A stretch of 64,000 bases of DNA. Origin: Desulfococcaceae bacterium HSG9. Lineage in GTDB: Bacteria; Desulfobacterota; Desulfobacteria; Desulfobacterales; JAUCGF01. Position 1 is the first letter of the stretch. Every line of letters starts with the position of its first letter. This document shows positions 18,326 to 26,844 of the stretch, in pieces. The notes beneath the pieces are model-generated. The model worked only from the letters and a program-made list of their open reading frames with translations, made no database searches and had not been told where the DNA came from. The DNA is taken from assembly GCA_030378005.1 (NCBI GenBank), contig JAUCGF010000080.1:1-64000 (forward strand), read 5' to 3'. A program made the translations under genes and the position numbers.

Positions 18326-19853
18326 AATCTGTTTTGGATTTTTTGCCACTGGCCAAAATCAACTGAATCAATGGCGTCATAAAAATAGCGATGGTAATCA
18401 AATTGATAGTCAGGGTGATTGGCCGTTCCCATAGAAAGGAGAGCGAGCCATCATAGATAATTAAAGACCTTCTCAGATTGTCTTCCATCAAACCGCCCAG
18501 AATAAATCCCAAAAGAATCGGCGCCATGGGAAAACCGAACATCCTGGCGAGCAAGGCCACTGTGGATATGCCGATCATCATGTAAATGTCGAAGGTGTTG
18601 AAGGTCACCAAATAAACACCGATGATCGAAAAAAAGGCGATGGCGGGAATCAAAATCGTTCTCGGCACAGCTAACAACCTTGCAAAATAGGGGATCAGCG
18701 GCAGATTCAGGACGAGCAAAAAGACATTTCCCAGATACATAGACATGATAACTGTCCAAAATATCTCCGGCCGTTCGACAAACATTCGCGGACCAGGCTC
18801 AATGCCATAAGCGATCAGCGCGCCCAGCATGACAGCGGTTGTTCCGGAGCCTGGAATACCCAGCGTCAGAAGAGGAACGAAAGAGCCGGAGCTTGCCGCG
18901 TTATTTCCGGTTTCCGGAGCTGACAAGCCGATTATGCTACCTTTGCCAAACTCTTTTTTATCTTCTGATTTTGCAAGATTCCGTTCCATTCCATAAGATA
19001 AAAATGATCCCAGGGTAGCGCCTGCGCCGGGTAACGCGCCGATGAAAAAGCCCAGCAGAGAGCAGCGCCCAATCGTGGGGGCAATCTTTTTAAATTCTTT
19101 TTTGGTAACTTTCAGATTACTGATGTTGCTGACGTTTTCCGAACCAAACACCTCGGTCGTGTCTTCTCGCTTCAGGATCATCATCAGTGCCTCGGTGATG
19201 GCAAAGGTCGCCATGGCCAGCATCACGAAACTGAGTCCGTCCAAAAGATTAATGGTGCCGAACGTGAAGCGTTGGACACCTGAGGTTTGATCAGTGCCGA
19301 TGGTGGCAAGCATCAGTCCCACTACGGTCATCAGCAGCGCTTTTATAAAGCCGCCTCGCCCCGCAAAAGCGGAAACCGCGGTGAGCCCCAAGACCATCAG
19401 GGCAAAATAGTCACAAGACTGGAAACTTTTCGCCACATGGGCCATAGCAGGAGCGGTCAGCATCAACAGCACCACAGCGATAGTGCCGCCAGAAAAAGAT
19501 GAATAGGCTGCAATGGCGAGCGCTTTCCCAGGATAACCTTTTTGGGCAAGCGGATAACCGTCAAAGGCGGTGGCTACCGTAGCCGCTTCGCCCGGAGCAT
19601 TGATAAGGATTGAGCATGTGCTGCCTCCGAAAATCGCTCCATAATAGACACCAGCCAGCAGGACCATGCCTGAAGACGGTTCCAATCCATAAGTGACCGG
19701 AATCATCAAAGCCACAGCGGTGATAGGCCCCAGACCGGGTAACATGCCGATAAAACTGCCAACAAAACAGCCGAATAGCACCACTGCTATATTAAACGGA
19801 ATCAAAGTGGTTTGGATTCCGACCATCATCCCCGTTACGAGTCCATCCCACAT
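18324..19853 (-). CDS. tctA: Tripartite tricarboxylate transporter large permease TctA
   Basis: The 509-residue polytopic membrane protein has TctA-family motifs: GMLPGLGPITAVALMIPVTY near residues 38-57, and INAPGEAATVATAFDGYPLA. A second half has GALPGAGATLGSFLSYGMER and LGIPGSGTTAVMLGALIAYG. It is the large permease of a citrate/tricarboxylate-type sodium or proton symporter. Its ATG shares one base with the tctB stop (TAATG), indicating coupled translation. The order tctC-tctB-tctA on this strand is standard. Confidence 0.94.
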   Translation of the reverse strand: MWDGLVTGMMVGIQTTLIPFNIAVVLFGCFVGSFIGMLPGLGPITAVALMIPVTYGLEPSSGMVLLAGVYYGAIFGGSTCSILINAPGEAATVATAFDGYPLAQKGYPGKALAIAAYSSFSGGTIAVVLLMLTAPAMAHVAKSFQSCDYFALMVLGLTAVSAFAGRGGFIKALLMTVVGLMLATIGTDQTSGVQRFTFGTINLLDGLSFVMLAMATFAITEALMMILKREDTTEVFGSENVSNISNLKVTKKEFKKIAPTIGRCSLLGFFIGALPGAGATLGSFLSYGMERNLAKSEDKKEFGKGSIIGLSAPETGNNAASSGSFVPLLTLGIPGSGTTAVMLGALIAYGIEPGPRMFVERPEIFWTVIMSMYLGNVFLLVLNLPLIPYFARLLAVPRTILIPAIAFFSIIGVYLVTFNTFDIYMMIGISTVALLARMFGFPMAPILLGFILGGLMEDNLRRSLIIYDGSLSFLWERPITLTINLITIAIFMTPLIQLILASGKKSKTD

Positions 19854-20362
19854 TATTTAATCACCCCTATCATGTAAAAGATTTCGCCCGGGGCAATGTA
19901 CATCCCCAGAACTTTGGACATTAATAGCCAGATACCGATAACCAGCGGGATAGAAGCAATCAGCATGACTTTTATTCTCCGTTCGCCGGTCAGGTAGAAG
20001 CCTATGCCTAAAAAAAGAATGGAAGAGATGATGAATCCCAGCCAGGTTATGGCAATGCCGTACGCCACCATTAAAACAATGAACTGCCAGGCGCGTGTCC
20101 AGTCCAATCCTTGAACGATATCCTTGACCGAATCCGGTTCTTCAGATTCCATGGTCGGCAAGATGATCATCAGCAAAGAAAACACCGCACCCAAAATGGC
20201 CAGGACAAATGGCATGGTGCGCGCATTAAAGGTTTCATCCTGCGACAGAAAGGTAAGTGGTATTTTAAACGCATATAAGCCATACCCAATGGATAGAACC
20301 AGAAAAAAAAGCGCGCCGACTTTTCCCGGATTCGTAATAATAGGCATTTTTGATTTTTGCAT
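19853..20362 (-). CDS. tctB: Tripartite tricarboxylate transporter small permease TctB
   Basis: The 169-residue protein has four hydrophobic segments in the usual TctB pattern (ALFFLVLSIGYGLYAF; VLMVAYGIAITWLGFIISS). The start is the ATG at 20362, which begins MQKSKM and has a purine-rich GAGAGAG upstream. A longer reading from 20464 would translate part of a GC-rich palindromic repeat (MIFSQFPLPDPPHQGEG) and is rejected. It partners TctA and the TctC binding protein. Confidence 0.9.
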   Translation of the reverse strand: MQKSKMPIITNPGKVGALFFLVLSIGYGLYAFKIPLTFLSQDETFNARTMPFVLAILGAVFSLLMIILPTMESEEPDSVKDIVQGLDWTRAWQFIVLMVAYGIAITWLGFIISSILFLGIGFYLTGERRIKVMLIASIPLVIGIWLLMSKVLGMYIAPGEIFYMIGVIK

Positions 20363-20412
20363 GGGTAGCTCTCTCTTTTTTATTAAGGATTTTGGATATC
20401 CTCTATTCAATA

Positions 20413-20508
20413 CTCCCTCCCCCTGGTGGGGAGGGTCGGGGAGGGGAAACTGACTGAATATCATCTGTTTTCACCCCCACCCAAACCCTCCCCCATCAAG
20501 GGGGAGGG
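20413..20508. repeat. Pair of CTCCCCC hairpins
   Basis: Two G/C-rich hairpins (about 20413-20446 and 20472-20508) of the CCCTCCCCC...GGGGGAGGG type sit in the tctC-tctB gap. They are a dispersed-repeat-like element. In the tct transcript they would lower expression of tctB and tctA relative to tctC, a common pattern for binding-protein operons, though that role is inferred. Confidence 0.7.
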
Positions 20509-20558
20509 CTTAAATGGCCGAAGTCAGAACTAAGCCTGACTTAGCACTTTTATCAGCT

Positions 20559-21560
20559 TTATTTGATAAAACCCAATGTGCGCATCAAACCACCGATGAC
20601 CTCTTCCTGCTTCTCTAAGAAAGTGTAAAACTCTTTGCCAGGCTTATACAGGTTTTGCCAACCGCGACTTGTTCTTATTTTTTCCCACTCCGGGGTTTTG
20701 TACATCTTGGCAAGCATTTCCTGAAATGCAACCGCATTTTTTTCTGGCAGACCCGGCGCTCCGAAAAATCCACGCCAGTTAGCAAATGTGGCATCGCAGC
20801 CCTGTTCTTTCAGCGTAAGCGTATCCGGTGCTTGGGGAAGCCGCTTTTCCGAAGTGACGGCCAAAATGCGCACTTCACCCTGATTGGCCAAACCGACGGC
20901 TTCTGAAAAACCGGTGGACAGCACTTGGGTATCTCCAGATAAAAGTCCGGCCATGGCCTTTCCGCCAGCATCGTATGGGACATATCTGACTTTTAACGGA
21001 TCCTCGCCGGCCGCCTGAAACGCCAATGCGGCGACCAGATGATCCATGCCCCCTTTAACTGAACCGCCGGCCACACGAACGGACTTGGGATCTTTTTTGA
21101 AGTCCGCAATAATATCTTTCCAACTTTGATACTTTGACTTTTTAGGCACAACAAAAGCCGCATAATCAGCGATAACGCCTGCAATCGGGGTTAAATCCCG
21201 GAAAGACTGGGGAAACACACCCGTAAGCGAACGAATCACAATTGGTGTAGAATTCACCATCATCGTGCCGTGCTGACGGCGTGCCGTTGATATCAAATGG
21301 TTAAGTGCCTTGCCTCCGCCACCACCAGACATATTTTCATAGGACGCCTTTTTGATAATACCAGCATCTCGAAGCGCTTTGCCGACACCGCGAGCGGTAG
21401 AGTCCCATCCGCCACCGGCTCCGCCCGGAATCAAAAAATGCACTTGGTCAAGGGCCGGCTCAGTTGCCGTAACCGGCATAGCAAATGACACGATTATAAC
21501 GGCCATAAGAGCCGTTATTGCGTATCCACGATTAAAAATGGTCTTCAACAACACTTTCAT
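20559..21560 (-). CDS. tctC: Tripartite tricarboxylate transporter substrate-binding protein TctC
   Basis: The 333-residue exported protein has a signal peptide (basic start, hydrophobic stretch about residues 11-30, Ala-Thr-Ala cleavage region). The TctC/Bug fold shows FLIPGGAGGGWDSTARG, which binds the proximal carboxylate, and YVPYDAGGKAMAGLLSGDTQ. The start is ATG at 21560 with GGAGGAAG upstream; an in-frame ATG ten codons earlier lacks such a site. It binds an organic acid and passes it to TctAB. The ligand may be the substrate of the convergent CoA-transferase and lyase pair. Confidence 0.93.
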   Translation of the reverse strand: MKVLLKTIFNRGYAITALMAVIIVSFAMPVTATEPALDQVHFLIPGGAGGGWDSTARGVGKALRDAGIIKKASYENMSGGGGGKALNHLISTARRQHGTMMVNSTPIVIRSLTGVFPQSFRDLTPIAGVIADYAAFVVPKKSKYQSWKDIIADFKKDPKSVRVAGGSVKGGMDHLVAALAFQAAGEDPLKVRYVPYDAGGKAMAGLLSGDTQVLSTGFSEAVGLANQGEVRILAVTSEKRLPQAPDTLTLKEQGCDATFANWRGFFGAPGLPEKNAVAFQEMLAKMYKTPEWEKIRTSRGWQNLYKPGKEFYTFLEKQEEVIGGLMRTLGFIK

Positions 21561-21788
21561 TTTACTTCCTCCTTGGGTTTTGGGTTTCAAACAACTCTAA
21601 TTTACAGCCTCTTTAAAAATTACGTAACAATAAAATATGATAGTGAACATCCTGTCAAGAAAAAAATTACAATGTCGTAAAAAGGCGGAAAAAATTTGAT
21701 CTGTCTAATTGCTGTCTCTCAAGCCAAATCGGCCGATGATAAGATGATAAATGAGGCTACCAACATAAGCTGGGACACTAAATGTAGT

Positions 21789-21862
21789 CGTAGGTTGGGT
21801 TGAGGAACGAAACCCAACGAATTCAGGCTGATGTTGGGTTTCGTTCCTCAACCCAACCTACG
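21789..21862. repeat. Perfect 30-bp-arm palindrome (CGTAGGTTGGGTT type)
   Basis: Arms 21789-21818 and 21833-21862 are exact complements with a 14-base loop. It is related to the GTAGGGTGGGT palindromes at 9214 and 37742. It lies in the 1.17-kb non-coding stretch between tctC and the transglutaminase gene. Confidence 0.92.
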
Positions 21863-22127
21863 AATGTCCCGCCTTATGTGGGTAGCCATAAATGATATAC
21901 AAGGGAGGGGTTTGACGGATGCGGATGGAAACCATGAAGAAAGGGTTTCATCACCCGCACCATGGTTCGGATAAATTGAGCCATGAATTAAGCAAAAATA
22001 GCCAAAATCGGGCATGAAGAAGTTATAATATGAATATAATAAGCAATCAGGGCTGTTCAGTTCTAAAAATGCTTCACAAACCTTTTTTTCTTTGGTAAGC
22101 TAAAATTTTAACTGTCAAAGAGGGAAA

Positions 22128-22307
22128 TTCAGTAGATCGAAAAGTTTTTGAAAGGTGACGAACGGCATGTCTGTTTTCAGCTCCGTAGGAGCGGCATATT
22201 TGTAGAATCCGAATCTCCCGTGTCCGCTGAGTCCCATAGGGGCGGCATATTCCGATGAAGACATGCCGTTCCTACGGAATTTTTAAGGAACTTTTCGATC
22301 TACTGAA
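22128..22307. mobile_element. MITE-like element with 19-bp terminal inverted repeats
   Basis: The ends 22128-22146 and 22289-22307 are perfect inverted repeats (TTCAGTAGATCGAAAAGTT and complement). Inside is a nested, imperfect palindrome with two copies of a GGAGCGGCATATT / GGGGCGGCATATT motif and paired CGGCATGTCT / AGACATGCCG. No gene is present, and no clear target duplication could be read. Confidence 0.75.
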
Positions 22308-22381
22308 GTTGTATGCCATTTTTTTGATAAGTATCTGGGCAAAAATTTTTCGTTTCTTTTAGAAATGCAAATTGCACACTT

Positions 22382-22446
22382 GCGTACCGTAATCTTTCCA
22401 GATAGCGGTACGGCCAGGGAGCGTAATCTGAAAAGGTTACGGTACG
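22382..22446. repeat. Dispersed repeat, GTACCGTAATCTTTC family
   Basis: A GTACCGTAATCTTTCCAGAT unit is followed by an inverted, degenerate copy ending GGTTACGGTACG. Further copies are at 26673-26695, 26736-26765, 60163-60185 and 63223-63247. Apparent reading frames over this region are repeat-derived and not genes. Confidence 0.85.
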
Positions 22447-22726
22447 AAAAGCAGGTTTACTTTTACCGGTAATGAAAACCTTGAGGGGACTGCCATGATA
22501 GCGGTTTTTTGCCGGCCCCTGAATCCGCAGCCTTTCCGGGTGGCAATGCAAAAAATCGCTGCGCTTAATTTTTGCGCTCCTGAACTTTCCATCTACTGAT
22601 TATAGATTCTTTATTGGCAGAGCGTGGTTTTCGTCTTAAACTCTTCTCATCTAAAATTCCAAAACTATATTTAAAATGGACGAAAAACAAGCTTATCTTC
22701 TATTGAATCAGTATTAAATTTGATAA

Positions 22727-24739
22727 ATGGATAATTATATGGAAAACAATCTGACAATTACGAACCGTCCGTTTCTTATCGGTACCGGTGTCCTCTTTTG
22801 GGGATGGCTGGCTGATTTTTTTATTCCTGCGATTTTTATTGCGGTTATTCTGGAAGGCGCCCGTTTTATCAAATTTCGCTGGCCATTGGATTTTGCTGAT
22901 TTTCGTCGGGTGGCTATCATTAGTGATATTTTTATTTTCCTTGTTATCATTATCGTTAGCACCAATAAGACGGTCGCCCTTCGCGGTGTGCTTTTTATCC
23001 AATGGCTGCCTTTGATTACTGCGCCAATTATAATTGCTCAATTTTACAGTAAAAAAGAAAGAATTCACCTTTGGGCGCTTTTTTTGACTTTCGGAAAAAC
23101 CAAAAATAAAAAACCGAAGTTAGAGCCTCTTGTGGATTTATCTTATCCGTTCCTGATTTTATGTGTGTTGAGTGCCAGCGCTGCTAATATACGTGATTTG
23201 CGTTTTTATACGGGTGTGTTAATACTGGCGGCTTATGCATTGCAGGGCATGCGTTCCCGTCGCTACGCAGTGAGTTTATGGGTCGGACTGCTTATTATGG
23301 CTGCTGCTGCAGGATATTGGGGATCCGTCGGTTTGCATCAATTCCAGAGAGTATTGGAAAATACAGTCCTCAATTGGTATTTAAATAAAAATGATGCAGA
23401 TGCCGATCCGTATCGTAGTCGGACCGCCATCGGTGATATCGGCGAGTTAAAATTATCAGGGCAAATTTTATTTCGCGTGCGCACATCTTCGGAAGCGACC
23501 ATCCCGTTACTACTACGTGAGACCAGCTATAATGTTTATCACGTTTCAATGTGGTTTGCCAGAAAAGCCACGTTTGAACGCTTATCGCCTGATTCTGATG
23601 GCAAAACCTGGACGCTTCATAAAAATAAAACTGACACATCCTTACGCATGATGATCAGTGATAAATTACGGCGTGGTAAGGGATTGCTGAAACTTCCTGA
23701 CGGTGCCTGGATGATTTCCAACCTGCCGGTGATGACAATGGAAGCCAATCCTTATGGTGCTGTCAGAATTGAAGACGGCCCTGATATGGTCAATTACATT
23801 GTACGTTATCATCCTGAAATTGCGCGAGATCGCCCCCCTGATCAAAGCGACCTGAAAGTTCCTGAAAACGAAGTGCCGGCAATTTATCAAATTGGCAAAG
23901 CGTTAAAACTTGAAAAAACGTCTCCATCTGAAACACTGAAAATACTCAAACATTTCTTTTACAACAATTTTAAGTATTCATTGCATTTGGAAACCTCCCA
24001 GAATCAAGACTCGCCTTTGAGTCAATTTTTATTGCGCACCCGCGCAGGACATTGCGAATATTTTGCGACTTCGGCAACTCTGCTTTTACGTTCCGCCGGC
24101 ATACCGGCACGCTATGCCACCGGCTATCTTGTGGATGAATTCAGCAGTTTGGAAAAATGTTTTGTGGTTCGTAAGCGTCACGCCCATGCCTGGACATTGG
24201 CTTATCTAAATGGAAGATGGCAAAATTTTGATGCCACACCGCCTGATTGGCCCGGCATTGAAGCTGAAAACGCTTCCCAATGGCAGTCACTGAGCGATTT
24301 TTTCGCTTATGCGTGGTTTAAGTTTTCCGAATGGCGCACTAAAGAAGAGGGGAATCGCAAACGCACCGTCTGGCTATGGCTGCTGGCACCGCTGATTTTA
24401 TATTTAGGCCGCCGCCTTTTCATGAAAAAACGGGTGTTACGCACATCGACACGTCAGCCGGTAAAAATGGTAAAAGACAGCCTTCCCGGAACTGATTCTC
24501 ATTTTTATCGTATTGAGGAGCGTCTGCATGCTCAGGGGTTTACACGACGTTCCGGTGAAACGCTAACAGCATGGGTGAAGCGAATTCAAGTTGTTTCGGA
24601 TCATAATTTCAATATCAGACCGCTTTTATCAATTCTGAAGCTGCATTACCGTCTTCGTTTTGATCCGCAAGGAATTTCTAAGATCGATAAAGCGCTTTTG
24701 CATTCTGAAGTGGATAGCTGGCTAAGGAACGGTGATTAA
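22727..24739 (+). CDS. TgpA-like membrane transglutaminase-domain protein
   Basis: The 670-residue protein has several N-terminal membrane helices (about residues 12-210), an extracytoplasmic region, a transglutaminase core and one C-terminal membrane helix followed by a DUF4129-like tail. The cysteine-protease-type triad is intact: C443 (AGHCEYFAT), H487 (KRHAHAW) and D502 (FDATPPDW). Relatives lie beside a MoxR ATPase and a DUF58 protein and act on envelope proteins or peptides; neither partner is in this window, so the gene stands alone. The start is uncertain: ATG 22727 and ATG 22739 both lack a good ribosome binding site. Confidence 0.88.
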   Translation: MDNYMENNLTITNRPFLIGTGVLFWGWLADFFIPAIFIAVILEGARFIKFRWPLDFADFRRVAIISDIFIFLVIIIVSTNKTVALRGVLFIQWLPLITAPIIIAQFYSKKERIHLWALFLTFGKTKNKKPKLEPLVDLSYPFLILCVLSASAANIRDLRFYTGVLILAAYALQGMRSRRYAVSLWVGLLIMAAAAGYWGSVGLHQFQRVLENTVLNWYLNKNDADADPYRSRTAIGDIGELKLSGQILFRVRTSSEATIPLLLRETSYNVYHVSMWFARKATFERLSPDSDGKTWTLHKNKTDTSLRMMISDKLRRGKGLLKLPDGAWMISNLPVMTMEANPYGAVRIEDGPDMVNYIVRYHPEIARDRPPDQSDLKVPENEVPAIYQIGKALKLEKTSPSETLKILKHFFYNNFKYSLHLETSQNQDSPLSQFLLRTRAGHCEYFATSATLLLRSAGIPARYATGYLVDEFSSLEKCFVVRKRHAHAWTLAYLNGRWQNFDATPPDWPGIEAENASQWQSLSDFFAYAWFKFSEWRTKEEGNRKRTVWLWLLAPLILYLGRRLFMKKRVLRTSTRQPVKMVKDSLPGTDSHFYRIEERLHAQGFTRRSGETLTAWVKRIQVVSDHNFNIRPLLSILKLHYRLRFDPQGISKIDKALLHSEVDSWLRNGD

Positions 24740-25023
24740 ATAACTTACCCATTTTTCTTACTCTTAATCTTACTCTTGCTCTTAATCTTAATCTTATTCG
24801 TGTCATTGATTAAAAGATGGTTCCAAGCATCTCACAATAAGTAATTAACCCGGAAAATCACAGAACTTTACTAATCTTTCAAAATTTAGTAAAGCTTATC
24901 TTTTTGATGAACATTGTTACATAAATGATAAACATAAGATGTTGATGTAGCGCGATCTGAAAGATTAGGGTACATTAAACAAACTATCAACCCCACATTC
25001 ACGATCATAAGGAGTTATGAATC
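24740..25023. other. Non-coding gap with low-complexity repeat and small hairpin
   Basis: Bases 24752-24800 are a run of short CTTAATCTTA-like direct repeats, of the same kind found in frame inside the kinase at 30590. A 9-bp hairpin (24866-24874 with 24886-24894) follows. AAGGAG before 25024 serves the next gene. Confidence 0.5.
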
Positions 25024-26658
25024 ATGAGTACAAACACGTCAGACACAAACAAAGGCAACATCCAGATTATCGATGATAAACCCGAAAATCTTAATGTTCT
25101 TTCATCCATGCTGCAAAAACAGGGTTACGATACGCGCATGGCAATCAACGGAGAGATCGGCTTGAAATCAATTCGGTCAGATCCGCCCGATCTGATTTTG
25201 TTAGACATTATGATGCCCGGTCAATCCGGGTATGCGGTTTGCAAACAGTTAAAAGCGGATGCGCTCACTCGCGACATACCGATCATTTTTATCAGCGCGC
25301 TGCATGAAACCGCTGACAAACTCAAAGCCTTTTCCACGGGCGGATCGGATTATATCGCCAAACCGTTTGAAGAGGAAGAGGTGCTGGCCCGCGTGAAAAC
25401 CCATCTGAACTTGTGGAAGATGCAAAAACGTCTTGAAGCGCAAAATGTCCTGTTGCAGCAGGAAATCGCCGAGCGCAAGCAAGCTGATGAAGAACGTTTT
25501 CATTTTCAAAAGCGACTTCAAAAGGCGCAAAAGGCCGAAAGTTTGGGCCGCATGGCCGGTTCCGTGGCGCATCATTACAATAACCTGAATTTTGTCATTT
25601 CCGGCAATCTGGAGTTGATGCGGGATAAACTGACGCCGCAACACCAGGCAATAAAACATCTGGACGCGGCGGAAGATGCAATCCGCCGATCATCTGAACT
25701 GGGACGCAAGATGTTGACCTACATAGGCCATGATTTCGGCAAAAGTTCGCAGCACGATTTTTCCAATGAGGCGGCATCAGTGATTCCCTTAATCAAGGAA
25801 GGAATGCCTGACAACATCCGCCTGCGCATGAAACTCCTATCCCGCTTACCTGTTGTCAGAATCGGCTCGGACGACGTTCGCAGAATTTTGACAAATCTTG
25901 TGGAAAACGGCTGGGAGGCTTTAGACGGCAACGCCGGCACCATACAAATCTCCACCGGAAAAACCTCATGTGACCGGGCTTTCCTTGAGAGTGCCGCATG
26001 GTCCGAAAACGACATGCCCGGAGAATATGTGCATCTCGAAGTGACTGACCGGGGGTGCGGCATGGATGCCGATACGATAGAAAAAATGTTCGACCCGTTT
26101 TTTTCTACAAAATTCACCGGACGCGGTCTCGGTTTGGCGGCGGTCGCAGGAATCGTTCGGGCCAATCGAGGTGTTGTCACGGTTTCTTCAAAGCCGGGTA
26201 CCGGCACAACCGTGCGGGTCATGTTTCCGGCCGCAGGCGAACCGGCAGTCTCAGCCGAGTCGGCCTCGGATACAGACGCTACGGATATTACGGTTCGAGG
26301 CGCTGTTCTGCTGGCCGAAGACACAGAAGGAGTTCGCATCATCTGCCAAATCATGCTGGAACAACTGGGTTTCAAAGTGCTGACAGCCGCAGACGGCGCT
26401 GAAGCTGTGGAAATTTTCCGTGAGAAACACAAGGAGATTGCGGTCGTATTAAGCGACCTGTCCATGCCTCGAATGGACGGGTGGGAGACACTACGCGCCA
26501 TCCGCGATATTCGCCCCGATATGCTCGTTATCCTCGCCAGCGGCTATGACGAAGTAACGGCGATGCGCGGCCATCATACTGTGCTGCCGCAGGCGTTTTT
26601 GCAAAAACCTTACAAGATAGCAAACTTGAAGGCAGTACTCAGAAAGGTGTTGATTTAA
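25024..26658 (+). CDS. Hybrid histidine kinase, REC-HisKA-HATPase-REC
   Basis: The 544-residue soluble protein starts with a receiver domain (about 10-125, phosphoacceptor D61 in LILLDIMMPG). A coiled-coil linker follows, then a histidine region of the GRMAGSVAHHYNNL type (H183), which differs from the other kinases here. HATPase_c (about 280-405) shows the N, G1 and G2 boxes (NLVENGWEAL, DRGCGMD, GRGLGLAAV). A C-terminal receiver (D478 in VVLSDLSMPRMDG) completes it. With receivers at both ends and no sensor, it probably passes phosphate from another kinase. It opens the signalling island and does not share the common core block of the other hybrids. AAGGAG precedes the ATG. Confidence 0.92.
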   Translation: MSTNTSDTNKGNIQIIDDKPENLNVLSSMLQKQGYDTRMAINGEIGLKSIRSDPPDLILLDIMMPGQSGYAVCKQLKADALTRDIPIIFISALHETADKLKAFSTGGSDYIAKPFEEEEVLARVKTHLNLWKMQKRLEAQNVLLQQEIAERKQADEERFHFQKRLQKAQKAESLGRMAGSVAHHYNNLNFVISGNLELMRDKLTPQHQAIKHLDAAEDAIRRSSELGRKMLTYIGHDFGKSSQHDFSNEAASVIPLIKEGMPDNIRLRMKLLSRLPVVRIGSDDVRRILTNLVENGWEALDGNAGTIQISTGKTSCDRAFLESAAWSENDMPGEYVHLEVTDRGCGMDADTIEKMFDPFFSTKFTGRGLGLAAVAGIVRANRGVVTVSSKPGTGTTVRVMFPAAGEPAVSAESASDTDATDITVRGAVLLAEDTEGVRIICQIMLEQLGFKVLTAADGAEAVEIFREKHKEIAVVLSDLSMPRMDGWETLRAIRDIRPDMLVILASGYDEVTAMRGHHTVLPQAFLQKPYKIANLKAVLRKVLI

Positions 26659-26672
26659 ATCAAATGCTGAGT

Positions 26673-26765
26673 GTACCGTAATCTTTCAGATTGCGCCTCC
26701 CCGTACCGTCATTTTTCCATATTGTGCTGTTGAATGTACCGTAATCTTTCCAGATTGCGGTACGG
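26673..26765. repeat. Two GTACCGTAATCTTTC units
   Basis: The first unit (26673-26695) is truncated. The second (26736-26765) is a full palindrome-like unit ending GGTACGG, with a related GTACCGTCATTTTTCC fragment between them. It fills most of the gap between the first two kinases. Confidence 0.85.
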
Positions 26766-26844
26766 CAACAGTAATTGGAAATACTTTTCCAGCTTTTGCT
26801 GATTTAGGCTGTCAATCAACTGTCATCATAAAGAGGATATCACT

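Noticed and set aside
22300-22551. 83-codon minus-strand frame
   Set aside because: It covers two dispersed repeats (22128-22307 and 22382-22446); the residues are translated repeat.
24752-24800. Possible CRISPR-like direct repeats
   Set aside because: The units are about 6-12 bases with no spacers of even length; it is a simple-sequence run. No cas gene is in the window.
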